Source: Drechmeria coniospora
Taxonomy: Eukaryota; Ascomycota; Sordariomycetes; Hypocreales; Ophiocordycipitaceae
DNA: 64,000 nucleotides
Assembly: GCF_001625195.1 (NCBI RefSeq)
Contig: NC_054390.1
Span: 9,583,222-9,647,221, forward strand
Direction of reading: 5' to 3'
Shown: piece after piece, positions 32,918 to 43,588 of the stretch
How positions within the stretch are numbered: position 1 is the stretch's first letter
How the letters are laid out: each line of letters starts with the position of its first letter
Notes under the pieces: generated by a model
What the model was told of the DNA's origin: nothing
The model's input: only the letters and a program-made list of their open reading frames with translations
The model's database searches: none
Program-made: the position numbers and the translations under genes

Positions 32918-35594
32918 TGTGCGCGGGATCGATGGAGGCTCGAGATGGACGAGGCGGAAAGGGGAGTCGTGCGGTTGCGATCTCAGCTGGGCTTTTTTCC
33001 GCCTTGGGCTGCAAAGGTGTCTGAAAGCAAAGAATCATCCGATGGAGGATGACTAAGCGGTCATGAGCTGATTCTGCGGGGCAGTGCGGATTGTGACGGA
33101 CACGGAGGATCTAGGGCGAAATGAACGCCGAGGAAGACAGTGCGCAAGGCGCGTGGCACGGTCGGGGTAGCTGTTGCATCGGTTTGCTTTAGCACGCTTC
33201 CGATTCGTCACTCGACGCACTGGCATTCCATTGGACGAGTCTCCAGGACTGCTTACATAAGTACAGTACAGTACGGAGTACAAGTACAAAGTATTACAGT
33301 ACTTTAATTTTTTCTTATACTCCGTACTTAAGTACAGGAATACGAAGTATACATACATGTGAGCACAGGGCTAACAAGTACGAACTGATGTAATTACATG
33401 TACATGTACCCTTTCGCTCATGCGGAAGGGAATTGAAATCGCCGCAGAGTGAGTGGCTAGAGAGAATATTGGACTGTACGGAGTAATACTGCAAGTACAC
33501 CTACGTAAATGAGTACACCTACGAAAATGTACAGAAGTATACATACATGTGAGCACGAGGCTAACAAGTACGAACCGATGTTATTACATGTACATGTACC
33601 GCGGAAGGGAATTGAAATCGCCAGAGCGAGTGGCTAGAGAGAATATTGCACTGTACTGCAAGTACACCTACGTACATGTACAGCAGGTGGTAATTACTCC
33701 GCACTTGCTGTTACACTTGTGTAGCGGGAGATTGGTCGCAACCTGCCGGCCGACCTTTGTACAAGTACATGCAACAACTTGCATCAGTACAGTACAGTAC
33801 ACACTATGTTGCGCGCTGAGCGTTTGCGGCGTCGGAACTTGAATGTTCCGAAACTGCATGTGCAGATGACGTGGAAAATATGAACAAGGATGACAGCTTG
33901 TCGTATCCAACGAGAGGACAAGCGCAGACTTCTCGCAAGACGAATTACCTTGTTCAACCCGACGAATCCCCAGTGCACCCTGAATCAGTATAACCCAGGT
34001 ACGCTTACTTGGGGTACCATGGGGGAGGAGGAACAAGTGATGAGGTGGGTGGAGGGCTCCTATGGGGCCGTTCCCGGTAGATGTGCTAATGGTTGAGACC
34101 ACCGCTTGTTGAGGTGAATATTGGAGCAACGACGACCAGGTGCGGCGAAAGGCAAGAAGGCACCCCATGAGCGAACCAAGCACAGGCCGACTTCAACATC
34201 ACCGGCCATACTCGGTACCAAAGGATTGCATTTCACCCTCGGTACCCTTATGTGCCTCGGTGTGGCATTCCCCCAAGTACTTGCAAGGGTGCACATACAT
34301 GACGGACGCAGAACAAGGGCTTTTACTGCGAGTACAACGTACATGTAGGTGTACTTACTTACGGATCGAAGCTGATGGACTGATGGCCAGTCTCAACCTG
34401 CTCGCTTGCTCGGAAGCACTCCGAAAGGACACGGAAATTGCAGTCACATCCAGTACCTCTACTCCGTTTGGCCTGGCTTTCGAGCACAGCTGACTCGCAA
34501 TACGACTACATAAGTCACGAGCAATACGAGCACGAATCCAGCAATTACCGTACCGCACATGTGCAAGTACAGTAGGAGTAGTATAGATGCGCCCATCACA
34601 AAAGGCCGAGGTCGACAATTCAAAAGCTGGGACCGGAGATTGTCATGGAACGTACGGACAATACTCGAGGTTTCTGAATTCCAGTCCGGAATGCTGATGC
34701 TTACTTACTCAAGTACTCAAGTACTCAAGTACTTGCATGTATTTTTGTACTTGGTCCGTCCAAAGCTACAAGATGTCGGTCGTCAGTCATGTACAAGCAA
34801 GTACCTCAAAGTAAGCACACCTACTTGTACTTGTACCTGTACCGTACAGCACATGGTACAGAGTATTGCTTGCAAGTACAAGTACCTGACTGCCGCAGCA
34901 GGGTACGCAAGACGGAAAAAAGGTACGGACGACGTACTTCGCCCCATGTACTTGCAAGTACCCCCGGACAATGTGCGTCCAGGGCGGGTAAAGGGTCGCA
35001 TAACCGATTCGGTCACGTGATCGGCCATCGAGCCTCGGCGACGGCATCCCCCATTGGCTGGCGAGGCCCTCCGCCCTGCCTGTGCCAGCGAATCACATGC
35101 CGGCCAGCCCAAGCCGGACTGGAAAAGAGCGGTGCAGCTAAATTTCCCCTTTTTGACGCGACCTCTCACGGGCCAACCGATAGGCCGACGCAGACGGCGA
35201 GGTCCCATCCCAAGTTTTTATCCCCCGTATCCCCGTCGACTTCGTCACCTTCTCTTCATCCACATTTCCGCCGTGCCATTGCTCGGGTGTTCGGCTCCGA
35301 CAGACTCGCCCTTTCCGCGCCCGCTCTTCCTTTCTCGTCATTCTTTGATCCGGAGTCGGGACGTTTTCCTCGTCGCGCGCGCCCGCCCTTGCCTGCCGGA
35401 CTGCGTGTCGCCTGAAGCCTCCACGAAGCCTCTTTGAAACGCTGGGAGGAAAAGCTTAATCCCGTCCGCGGGCGCCCTTTGACGACGAGCGACATACTCG
35501 GGCACGACGCGACCCTCCCTCCCTCCTCCTCTCCGCCCCTTGCCCCTCGCCCCTCGTCCCGCATCCGTCCGGCATCGCCTCGCTCGCCGCCATC
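32918..35594. other. Intergenic between divergent COX6 and ELO
   Basis: This stretch contains GTAC-rich DNA at 33250-33800 and 34690-34960 and a 190-bp-offset direct duplication (33344-33680). From about 35100 the sequence turns C/T-rich, as expected for a fungal promoter and leader of the elongase. No gene is supportable. Confidence 0.6.
33344..33680. repeat. Direct tandem duplication, 190-bp offset
   Basis: The segment starting GAAGTATACATACATGTGAG at 33344 recurs at 33534 with small indels. The shared part includes GCTAACAAGTACGAAC, GCGGAAGGGAATTGAAATCG and GTGGCTAGAGAGAATATT. The two copies diverge at scattered sites, so the duplication is not recent. Confidence 0.9.
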
Positions 35595-36857
35595 ATGTCG
35601 TCGGCTCCCTCGACCTTTTACGAGCAGCTGCCGCTGCCGACGCTCGACCGTCCCTTTGGCATACACCTCTGGCCCATCTTCGACAAGGCCTGGACCCTCG
35701 CCCTCGGCTACCCGACGTCCGAGTTCAAGTTTGTGCCGTTCGAGACGCCGCTGTCGACGCTCAAGTCGAGCGCCCTCTTCATCGTCGTCTACTACGTCGT
35801 CATCCTCGGCGGCCGGGAGCTGATGCGCAACCGCGAGCCGTTCAAGCTCAAGACGCTCTTCCTCATCCACAACTTTTACCTCACCGCCATCAGCGGAATC
35901 CTGCTCGCCCTCTTCATCGAGCAGCTGCTGCCGACCGTCGTTCGCCACGGCATCTTCTACGCCATCTGCGACCACGATGGCGGCTGGACCCAACCGCTGG
36001 TCATTCTGTATTACGTACGTCGCCCGCCGCCGCCGACGCTTGACGTGTCCCGAGAAAGACAAAATCATGGTCATGGACCGAGCTGACCTGGCGCCAGCTT
36101 AATTACCTCACCAAGTACCTCGAGCTTCTCGACACCGTCTTCCTCTTCCTCAAGAAGAAGCCTCTGAGTCAGTCTTGACGCCGTGACGGGGGGGGCGCGG
36201 CCGTTTGCTAACGTCGAGCCAGCCTTCCTGCACTGCTACCACCATGGCGCCACCGCCCTCCTCTGCTACACGCAGCTCATCGGCTCCACGGCCGTCTCGT
36301 GGGTCGTCATCACGCTGAACCTCACGGTGCACGTCGTCATGTACTGGTACTACTTCCAGAGCGCGCGCGGAATCAAGATTTGGTGGAAGGAATGGGTCAC
36401 GCGTCTTCAGATTGTCCAGTTCATCATCGATCTCGGTACGTCGGTCCCGCTCCGCCGGCGCGTCCACGGCGTGCGTCATGCACGAATGCTAACGGCGGCG
36501 TCGCCCTCGGCAGGCTTCGTCTACTTTGCCTCGTACACCTACTTCACCTCGACCTACTTCCAGTGGCTGCCCAACGCCGGCACCTGCGCCGGCGAGGAGT
36601 TTGCCGCCTTCTCGGGCATCGCCATCATCAGCTCCTACCTCGTCCTCTTCATCTCCTTTTACCTCGCCACGTACAAGAAGGGCAAGTCGCACACGACGCG
36701 CAAGTCGCTGCGGCGCATGAGCCAGGCGCCGCTGCCCGACCCCCTGCACCTCCAGGCGCACGTCAACGCCAGCCCCGGCGCCGGCGCCAACGGCAAGACG
36801 GCCTCGACGACGGGCGCCAAGGTGAACGGCACGACGACGCGATCCCGCAAGGCCTAA
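35595..36857 (+). CDS. ELO-family very-long-chain fatty acid elongase
   Basis: This is a 3-ketoacyl-CoA synthase of the ER membrane, elongating long- or very-long-chain acyl-CoAs for sphingolipids and membranes. Exons are 35595-36014, 36098-36167, 36223-36435 and 36514-36857; donors are GTACGT, GTCAGT and GTACGT. The protein is about 348 aa. Hydrophobic segments alternate through the sequence (for example [37 protein letters not shown]). Landmarks are [18 protein letters not shown], the catalytic histidine box FLHCYHH (HxxHH at 167-171), and a TYFQWLP segment. The C terminus is lysine/arginine-rich, as in ER-retained elongases. It belongs to the fungal ELO2/ELO3-like group; the exact chain-length class cannot be judged from sequence alone. 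Confidence 0.93.
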
Positions 36858-37460
36858 GCGCCGCGCCGTGCCGAGCCGAGCCCGCGACGGGTTGCCGACG
36901 CAGCCCGCCGCGGAGTCACCGCCCGCCACGCCCCGACCCCGGCGCGCCGTGGAGCCTGCCAACGAGCGCCGTCAAAAGGTTGACGGCCTACTCTGTACTA
37001 ATCACGACGAATGCTACCTTGCGAGATCTTGTCGGTGTACGCGCGCGAATCTGGTCAGGAGTTGCGACGGTTCATGGGGGCGTCGCCGCGAGCGATGGGG
37101 CTGTATCTTTTGGCATGGTCACGAGGGGTCGTTGGAGACGCTTGTTGCACGTTGCACGTACGCGCCGGAGTGCGTTAATAAATGGGAGACGATTGCACGG
37201 CCTGAGGAACAGCCGGGAGCCACGCCGGCCGAGCCCGGCAGGACGGGACGCTGGACCATGACGGTGACGGTATCGGAGGAGGCCGTGCCGCCACCGGTCT
37301 CTCTCTGCCTTTCTGTCCCGCACGCCGCCGCATGTACAGCGCAACCGATGGGACGGGTTCGCTCTCGAGCCGGAGTGTATGTACCGCAGATGGAGAAGCA
37401 TACTGAATCAAGACTTTTGGACCCTCGACCGGTGCATCGGGTGAAGGCTTTGGTCAGGGC

Positions 37461-37573
37461 GATCAGTGGCAGGCCTCAGTGGCAGGGCTCTCAGTGGCAG
37501 GGCTCTCAGTGGCAGGCCTGTCAGCGGCAGACCGATCAGTGGCAGGCCGATCAGTGACAGGCCGATGCGTGAC
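37461..37573. repeat. 15-bp tandem array, about 7 units
   Basis: CAGTGGCAGGSCT-type units begin at 37477, 37492, 37507, 37522, 37537 and 37552, an exact 15-bp step, preceded by one unit at 13-bp spacing. A period divisible by three keeps several spurious frames open. Confidence 0.92.
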
Positions 37574-38090
37574 ACGGCCGACGTCGCAGGCGCCTGCCAT
37601 TTCATCGATGTGCACGAGAAACCTGAGGCGGCAGTCGTTGGCAGACGGCGGAGAGACATGTACGATATCATGATGCAACATGACGAGGCTGCGAGACTGG
37701 TGGGGAGGACACTGTAAGTACTAGGGAGGACACTGTAAGTACTAGGTACTAGGTACTAGTAGGTATGTATCAGGATTAGGTAGGTTGTCCGATAGTGCCC
37801 AATAATTCGCCTAGCACTATCCTATCCGTACAGAGTGCCTTTACAACTACTGTACTTGCAGTACCAAGGTAAGTACTAGGTAGGGTAAGTACTAGGTAGG
37901 TAGGTATAAGTACATGTACTTTCTACTTGTTAGGCACTCTGCTCTCTGGTAACTGTGCGTGAAAGTACCTAAGAACGTTACGGAGCGCATGCACTGTAAT
38001 ATAGTGCCCATGTACTGTAAACTACAGTACAGTGTTAGTGCTCCCTACTCCGTACAGGGACTGACGTACAAGCACAGGGCTACAGTGGGG

Positions 38091-38154
38091 TGGCAAAAAT
38101 GTCGACTCAATTTGTAGGAGTAGCGCTACCAAGACTGAATCGTCAATTTTGTCA
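38091..38154. repeat. 64-bp near-palindromic element, copy B
   Basis: This copy has the same length and arm structure as 286-349 and 45528-45591. Its centre reads TAGCGCTA instead of TGGCGCCA, a symmetric pair of changes that preserves the palindrome. It sits in GTAC-rich spacer. Confidence 0.88.
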
Positions 38155-38504
38155 GGTAACTGTAGCACCATGGCAAGAACGTCAACTCACCTGACAGGAA
38201 CGTGTACAGTACATGTACAGTACTTGTACGGTACTTGTGCAGTACTCCGAACTCAGTACATACATGCCTGTTGTACATGTACTGTTCAAGTACGTGGCCG
38301 TATTATTAATGGTTCCCTCGTACCTGGCAGTGACAGTTGTGGCAGCTTCCTTTTGGCACGATCGATCATCCCCACATTCCTGGAACCTCATCCCAACTTT
38401 GCCTGCTTCAATACAACAGAGACAGAGGGGCTCGTCTCCCCGATCGGCGCTGGGGACGCAGCATCAAAGACCACAGGGCCTCTCTCCTTTCCAATACCGG
38501 CTCG

Positions 38505-38629
38505 GCCTCGCCCCCCCCTCGATCGAGAAAGGACTGCGTTTGGAGCCTCGCCCCCCCTCGATCGAGAAAGGACTGCGTTTGGAGCCTCGGACCCCCCTCC
38601 ATCGAGCAAGGACTGCGTTTGGAGCCTCG
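38505..38629. repeat. 39-40-bp tandem array, 3 units
   Basis: Three units contain ATCGAGMAAGGACTGCGTTTGGAGCCTCG preceded by a C-run of variable length. GGACTGCG anchors fall at 38531, 38570 and 38610. Confidence 0.92.
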
Positions 38630-38973
38630 CTGATTGGGTTCCCCGCGAGCAGGAGACGACGCCAGACGCAGCGGCTCCGAGCCTGTCGGTTGCCGTGGAC
38701 TCGAACAGCACCGCACCGCTGGCCGGCTGGCTGGCGACGGGAGTTGCCATCTATCGGAGCCTGTTCCATTAGGGATTCGACATTGTTGCCCCGGCGGTCT
38801 GGACATTGCACTCGTTCGACGTGCTTGGCCACATCCGAGTGGCATTTCGCTCGCCCGCCACCCCGGTTCTTTGTTTCCAACCATACTCGGCCTCTCTGCA
38901 CTGCTCACCTGACGCTTCTCTCGCACCTTTGTCTCCTATTTGCCCTCATATTCATAAACTCTCACTCCCATTC

Positions 38974-38975
38974 TC

Positions 38976-39009
<34 letters not shown>

Positions 39010-39110
39010 TCCTCCTCCTCCCCCTCCTGCTGCTGCTGCTCCTCCTCCTCCTCCTCCTCCTCCTCCTCCTCCTCCTCCTCCTCCTCCTCCTCCTCCTCCT
39101 CCTCTTCTCC
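38974..39110. repeat. CTG and CTC trinucleotide runs upstream of the F-box gene
   Basis: An imperfect CTC-CTG-CTC-CTG-CTC succession ends 147 nt before the F-box ATG, probably in promoter or leader. It generates poly-Ser, poly-Cys and poly-Pro false ORFs. Confidence 0.92.
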
Positions 39111-39257
39111 AGCACCGTCCTCACGTTGCCGACAACGACCCCGGCATCATCTGGACTGCAGGCCATCACGTCCCATCCGAGCATATTCAGCACAGACGCC
39201 GCTGCTTTTAGTTCTTCGACCCTCCTTTGCCCGTCTTCGACCGTGACGGCGGCAGCC

Positions 39258-41266
39258 ATGCCCAAGCTCAGACTTCCGTTCAGGAAAAAGGGCAAGAATG
39301 ACGAGCCGTCCTCGAGTCGCTCGGCCCCCAACAGCCAAGCGCTGTATTACCGCCCTACCATGGCCTCGGCCCATGTTCTGGCAAAGCTCCCCCATACGAT
39401 ACTTCAGCGCATCTTCGCCTTCGTTTGCCCGCACACGCGCGACGAGTCGTACGAGACGTGCGAGGACGCCGCCAGCGACACAGGATGCATGCTCTGCGAC
39501 CTGAGGGATCTTTCCCACTGCGTCCAGGTCAACCGAACCTGGCGCGCGAGCGGAATAACCGTCATGTACGTGGCACCCTCGCCGGGGTCCATCATGTCGA
39601 ACCCACGCCCATGCCGCCGTGTCGTACCGTGAGAGAGCTGACCCGACCCCTCCCCGTCTCCAGGTACTACAGCATCCGCATCGACCCTGTGCATTACTGC
39701 AAGCTCGAGGCCGTGCTGGCGGAGAAGCGCAAGAAGACGAAGCGCTTCGACTACAACGGCATCCCCGAGGACCCGGCGCTGGCGAGGCTGAGGCTCTTTC
39801 GTCGGACCGTCCGCGACGACCCGACGCGGATAGGAAAGCTCGTCCAGTTCCTCAAGACGCCCTGGATGCTTCGCGAGTCCTGCCACGTCGAGCTGGCGCA
39901 GACCATCGCCGTCCTGCCCAACCTCAAGTACATAGACCTCCCGGAGGGCATGTTCTCCGACGAGCCAAACTACGCCACGCTGAGGCTCGAGGTGCAGGCG
40001 CGCTGCCCGAAGCTGCGGAAGATGACGTACGTCAAGGGATCCGAGCGAAGCTTTGCCGACCTCGTCCTGCCAAACGTGTGGCCGGAGCTCGAGGTGCTGG
40101 AGCTCGACCGTCTCGAGGTCGACCCCATGATCCTCCGAAACGTCCTGGGATCCCTCGTCCGCCTGCGGGCCCTCAAGGTGACGGAGACGCGCAGCTTTTC
40201 GGACGAGGTCATGGTCTCGGCCGACGGCCGCCCGCCCCTGCCGGCGCTCGAGGAGCTCGTGCTCAAGGACACGCCGAGGATGACGATTGCCGGCCTGACC
40301 AAGTACTGCGCCTGGGAGCAGACCAAGGCCACGCTCCGCGTGCTCATCCTCAAGGACACGGGCGTCCAGACGTGGCGGCTGCAGGAGATACTCGCGCTCG
40401 CGCCGGCCCTGCGGACGCTTGCCTTTCAAGCCAAGGTGTCGGTCGCCTTTCCGCAGGATGAGAATGCGCCGTTGCTGTCGTCGAGGCGCCTCCGCACTTT
40501 GCGCTTCGAGATATCGTCTACGGCGGAAGCCGGGCCGTACGTCACGCCCGGCTACTATTCGTACCTGGCCTCGTGCGTCATGTCGGGCGGCCTCCCCAAG
40601 CTGCGCCGGCTGTTTGTGCTCGACGACAAGTTTCCCGAGAAGCTCTCGGGCCTGCCGGCGCCCGGCGCGCCGTTTGCCGGCGGCCAAGGCTTCCGCGCAA
40701 CCCACGGCGAGGCCCCGTCGATTCGCATCTCGGCGGCGTCGACGGTGCCGATGACGCCCATGTCTCCGTCGTTCAAGCCGCTGCTGCCGATCGGACGACC
40801 GAACCGGTTCAGCTCGAACAACCCGTACGCGGCCGAGGCAGGCGCGCCGCCGCCGAAGCAGACGCTCGAGATCTTCACCAAGCAGAACGAGAACGACCGG
40901 TGGAACTTTTCGCGCGTCGATTCCGTCGCCGCCGTGCAGGAAGGCCTCACCGCTCACCGGCCGGCCAGCAGCTACGGGCTCGCGGCAGACGTTGCCGGGC
41001 AGGGGTGGAACAGCAGCGGCACCCGCCGGAGCGTCATGATTGGCAACGGAGCGAACGGCTTCTTCACCGTGTCTGGCGAGGGCGACGAGGATGGCTCGAA
41101 TGCCGCAACGTTCCAGCTGATGAAGCCGCCACCGAGGAGATTTCCGCCGCCCGCGAGGGGAAACGCGCGGCCGCAACAGCCGGCCAGCCGCATGCCGGGA
41201 CGGCAACCGCAGTGGGACACGCCCGAGATGGCAGAAGACGACGCCCACGGCGGTGGGTTCTTTTGA
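39258..41266 (+). CDS. F-box protein with leucine-rich C-terminal region
   Basis: This is a probable substrate receptor of an SCF ubiquitin ligase. Two exons, 39258-39565 and 39664-41266, with an intron GTACGT...CCGTCTCCAG, give about 636 aa. The ATG at 39258 is preferred to 39126 because the region before it is continuous with trinucleotide repeats. An F-box-like segment lies at about residues 38-105 (VLAKLPHTILQRIFAFV, then CDLRDLSHCVQVNRTWRASG, with YYSIRID after the splice). Residues about 110-430 show regularly spaced leucine-rich motifs (LPNLKYIDLPEG, WPELEVLELDRLEV, LPALEELVLKD, LRVLILKDTGV, LRRLFVLDDKF) expected of an LRR-like fold. The C-terminal about 180 residues are disordered and end DDAHGGGFF. 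No target can be assigned. Confidence 0.88.
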
Positions 41267-41380
41267 GGCGGCGGAGGAGCGAGGTGATTCGTGGATGCTT
41301 TCACGGCAACGCCGGGCGGTTTCATCGTCTCGACGTCGAAACGAAGGCGGCGCGTCGTGACGCAGCGGCGGCGCGACCGG

Positions 41381-41533
41381 GGCACAAAGGTCGGCGTGCC
41401 GCACGTGGATGCCTCGGTCGCGGGCAGGCGGCGGACCGGAGAGCCTTGCCGGCCAAGGTGGCGCGTGGTGAGACGCATCGGCACAAAGGTCGGCGTGCCG
41501 CACATGGATGCGGATGCCTCGGTCGCGGGCAGG
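41381..41533. repeat. Local direct repeat of about 48 bp, 2 copies
   Basis: GGCACAAAGGTCGGCGTGCC followed by GCAC(A/G)TGGATG...GCCTCGGTCGCGGGCAGG occurs at 41381-41428 and 41480-41533; the second copy carries a 6-bp internal duplication (GATGCG). It lies just after the F-box stop. Confidence 0.88.
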
Positions 41534-41743
41534 AATGCAGGCGAAACGAGACATGGTGGTGCGACATGTCGACGACTCTCCTCGTCCGTGCCCGCACTCT
41601 CGGAGCACGCGGCGGCCACGAAACGCGAGGGAGTTTCTACTTCCGCCTCCCGCCTCCCGCCTCCCGCCTTTCCACTTGGCCGACGCGCATGCCGAGGCAG
41701 GGCAGATGGGACAAGTGAGAACTGGCGAGGCGTGACATGAGAT

Positions 41744-41783
41744 GGAGGAGGAGGAGGAGGAGGAGGAGGAGGAGGGAGGGAGG
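41744..41783. repeat. GGA trinucleotide run
   Basis: About 13 GAG/GGA triplets lie in intergenic DNA downstream of the F-box gene. Confidence 0.9.
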
Positions 41784-42099
41784 TTTGCCGCTGCTACGTC
41801 GTCCATTGTGAAACGGGGGCGCAGTTTGCATCACGACGTTGGGCGCCGAGGACAACGTGTAAAGTGTGGGCTACCGTGTTGGCCACACCCATGTGCGCAT
41901 TGTGACGGAGGAGGATGGAGATGGGGACAATACAATAGCTGCTATGCATGATGGGAAGCAGAGTCGAAGCGGTGAAGACTTCTCTCGGTGTGATGGGGCA
42001 CGTTCGCGACACGATGTCACCAAGCGAAGCATGAAGTTGTACGGAGTACAAGGACATGGGCATGTGGTGGATGTACAAGTACATGTACTTGACAGTAGA

Positions 42100-42450
42100 G
42101 CACTGTACTGTACTTTGTGTATTGAACGTCACTGTGCTGTACTTGTTGTATTGAACGGAAGTATTAGACTGTGCTGTACTGTACAAGAATGCAAGGTATT
42201 ACACTGTGCTGTGCTTTGTGTATTAAACGGAAGTATTGCACTGTGCTGTACTTGTTGTATTGAACGGAAGTATGACACTGTACTGTGTATGGAACGGAAG
42301 TATTACACTGTGCTGTACTTTGTGTGTTCAACGGAAGTATTGCACTGTACTGTGTATTGAACGGAAGTATTACACTGTACTGTGTATTGAACGCAAGTGC
42401 TACACTGTGCTGTACTTTGTGTATCAAACGGAAGTATTAGACTGTGCATG
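42100..42450. repeat. Degenerate 30-50-bp array (GTATTGAACGGAAGTATTACACTGTG type)
   Basis: The core TTGAACGGAAGTATT plus CACTGTRCTGTACTT recurs roughly ten times with irregular spacing, giving an imperfect tandem array. Confidence 0.88.
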
Positions 42451-42499
42451 TAGGTGCATGTCTGTGCATGTACTGTACAAGAATGCATGCAAGGTATTA

Positions 42500-42960
42500 C
42501 TCCGTACTTGTATCAAACTGCGTGCTTTGTACTCTGTACTTTTCATATCAATCGATCTCCGTACTCTGTACTTGTATCAATTAATACTGCGTACTTTGTA
42601 CTCGGTACTTGTCGTATGAAATAATTCTGTTCTCTGTACTTGTCTCGTACTCTGTACTTGTCTCCGTACTCGGTACTTGTCTCCGTACTCGGTACTTGCA
42701 TCAATTAATACTGCGTACTTTGTACTCGGTACTTGTCGTATAAAATAATTCTCCGTTCTCTGTACTTGGCTCCGTACTCGGTACTTATATCAATCAATAC
42801 TCCGTTTTCTGTCGTATCAATTAATACTCCGTACTCTGTACTTGTCGTATCAATCATGCTCCGTACTCTGTACTTGTATCAATCACTCTGTACTTGTATC
42901 AAAGTACTCTGTACTCTGTACTTGTCGTATCAATCAATACTCCGCAATCCGTCGTATTAA
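42500..42960. repeat. Degenerate CTCCGTACTCTGTACTTGTATCAAT array
   Basis: Short modules TCCGTACTCTGTACTTG, CGTATCAATTAATACTCC and variants repeat through about 460 nt. This array follows the previous one directly and shares the CTGTACTT word, but the unit is different. Confidence 0.88.
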
Positions 42961-43550
42961 TTAATCTTGGGCATCGTGAGCAAGTACCGTGAGCAAGCAC
43001 ATGCTTGCAATTACAAGCACACCTATACGGCGCCTAAAGTGCCGTCGAGGAGTGGAACGTACTGCCAGCAGGAGTACTGTCTTGCAGAGATGGAACATTT
43101 GCATATCCATGAGCAGGTAGGCAAAGGGGAATGTATACGGTATGCTGGTGCTACTGAGCATGGCGGCAAGTATGTACATGCACGTAAGCGCAATTGTTAT
43201 ACCCATCTTGCATCTGACGGGGCCTGGTGCTTGGGTATGCACGTAAGCGTAGGCGTATGCACTTGCGCAGGCGTATGCACTTGCGCGACACGTACATGCA
43301 CGTAAGCGCAACGGTTGCATACGGCCCATTGCCGGAGCGAGAGTTTGCCCGCGCCGCACGCATGCACCCGAGTGACATGCATATGCAGTAAGCGCACTAT
43401 TATACGTTGCTTTGTTCAATAGGAGCATGCGTCTCAACGAATGAAATAGCCTCGATTTCTACAAAAGAGATTCCGGCCGTGGTCGCCTTTTCTACTGTAG
43501 GCCTGCTTGGACATGGTGTTTTTCCTACTGGGATACAGTGGCCGGCCTCT

Positions 43551-43588
43551 GGCAAGAAGTTGCGCCTCTCGCGGGTCTGCTCGGACTA
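43551..43588. repeat. 38-bp dispersed repeat, copy 1
   Basis: GGCAAGAAGTTGCGCCTCTC followed by GCGGGTCTGCTCGGACTA matches 48083-48120 with a single C/T difference, whereas the flanks are unrelated. In copy 1 the end continues into a short inverted repeat GCTCGGACTA...TAATCCGAGC. Confidence 0.85.

Larger units (their letters stand above)
36858..39257. other. Repeat-bearing intergenic region between ELO and the F-box gene
   Basis: This region contains a 15-bp array, a GTAC-rich zone (37710-38290), the 64-bp palindrome copy B, a 39-40-bp array, and CTG/CTC trinucleotide runs immediately before the F-box start. No gene is supported; open frames here follow the repeats. Confidence 0.65.

Noticed and set aside
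39404..41806. 800-aa open frame on the - strand
   Set aside because: It is antisense to the F-box gene, with compositionally biased sequence, no domains and extension into repeats; it is a shadow frame.
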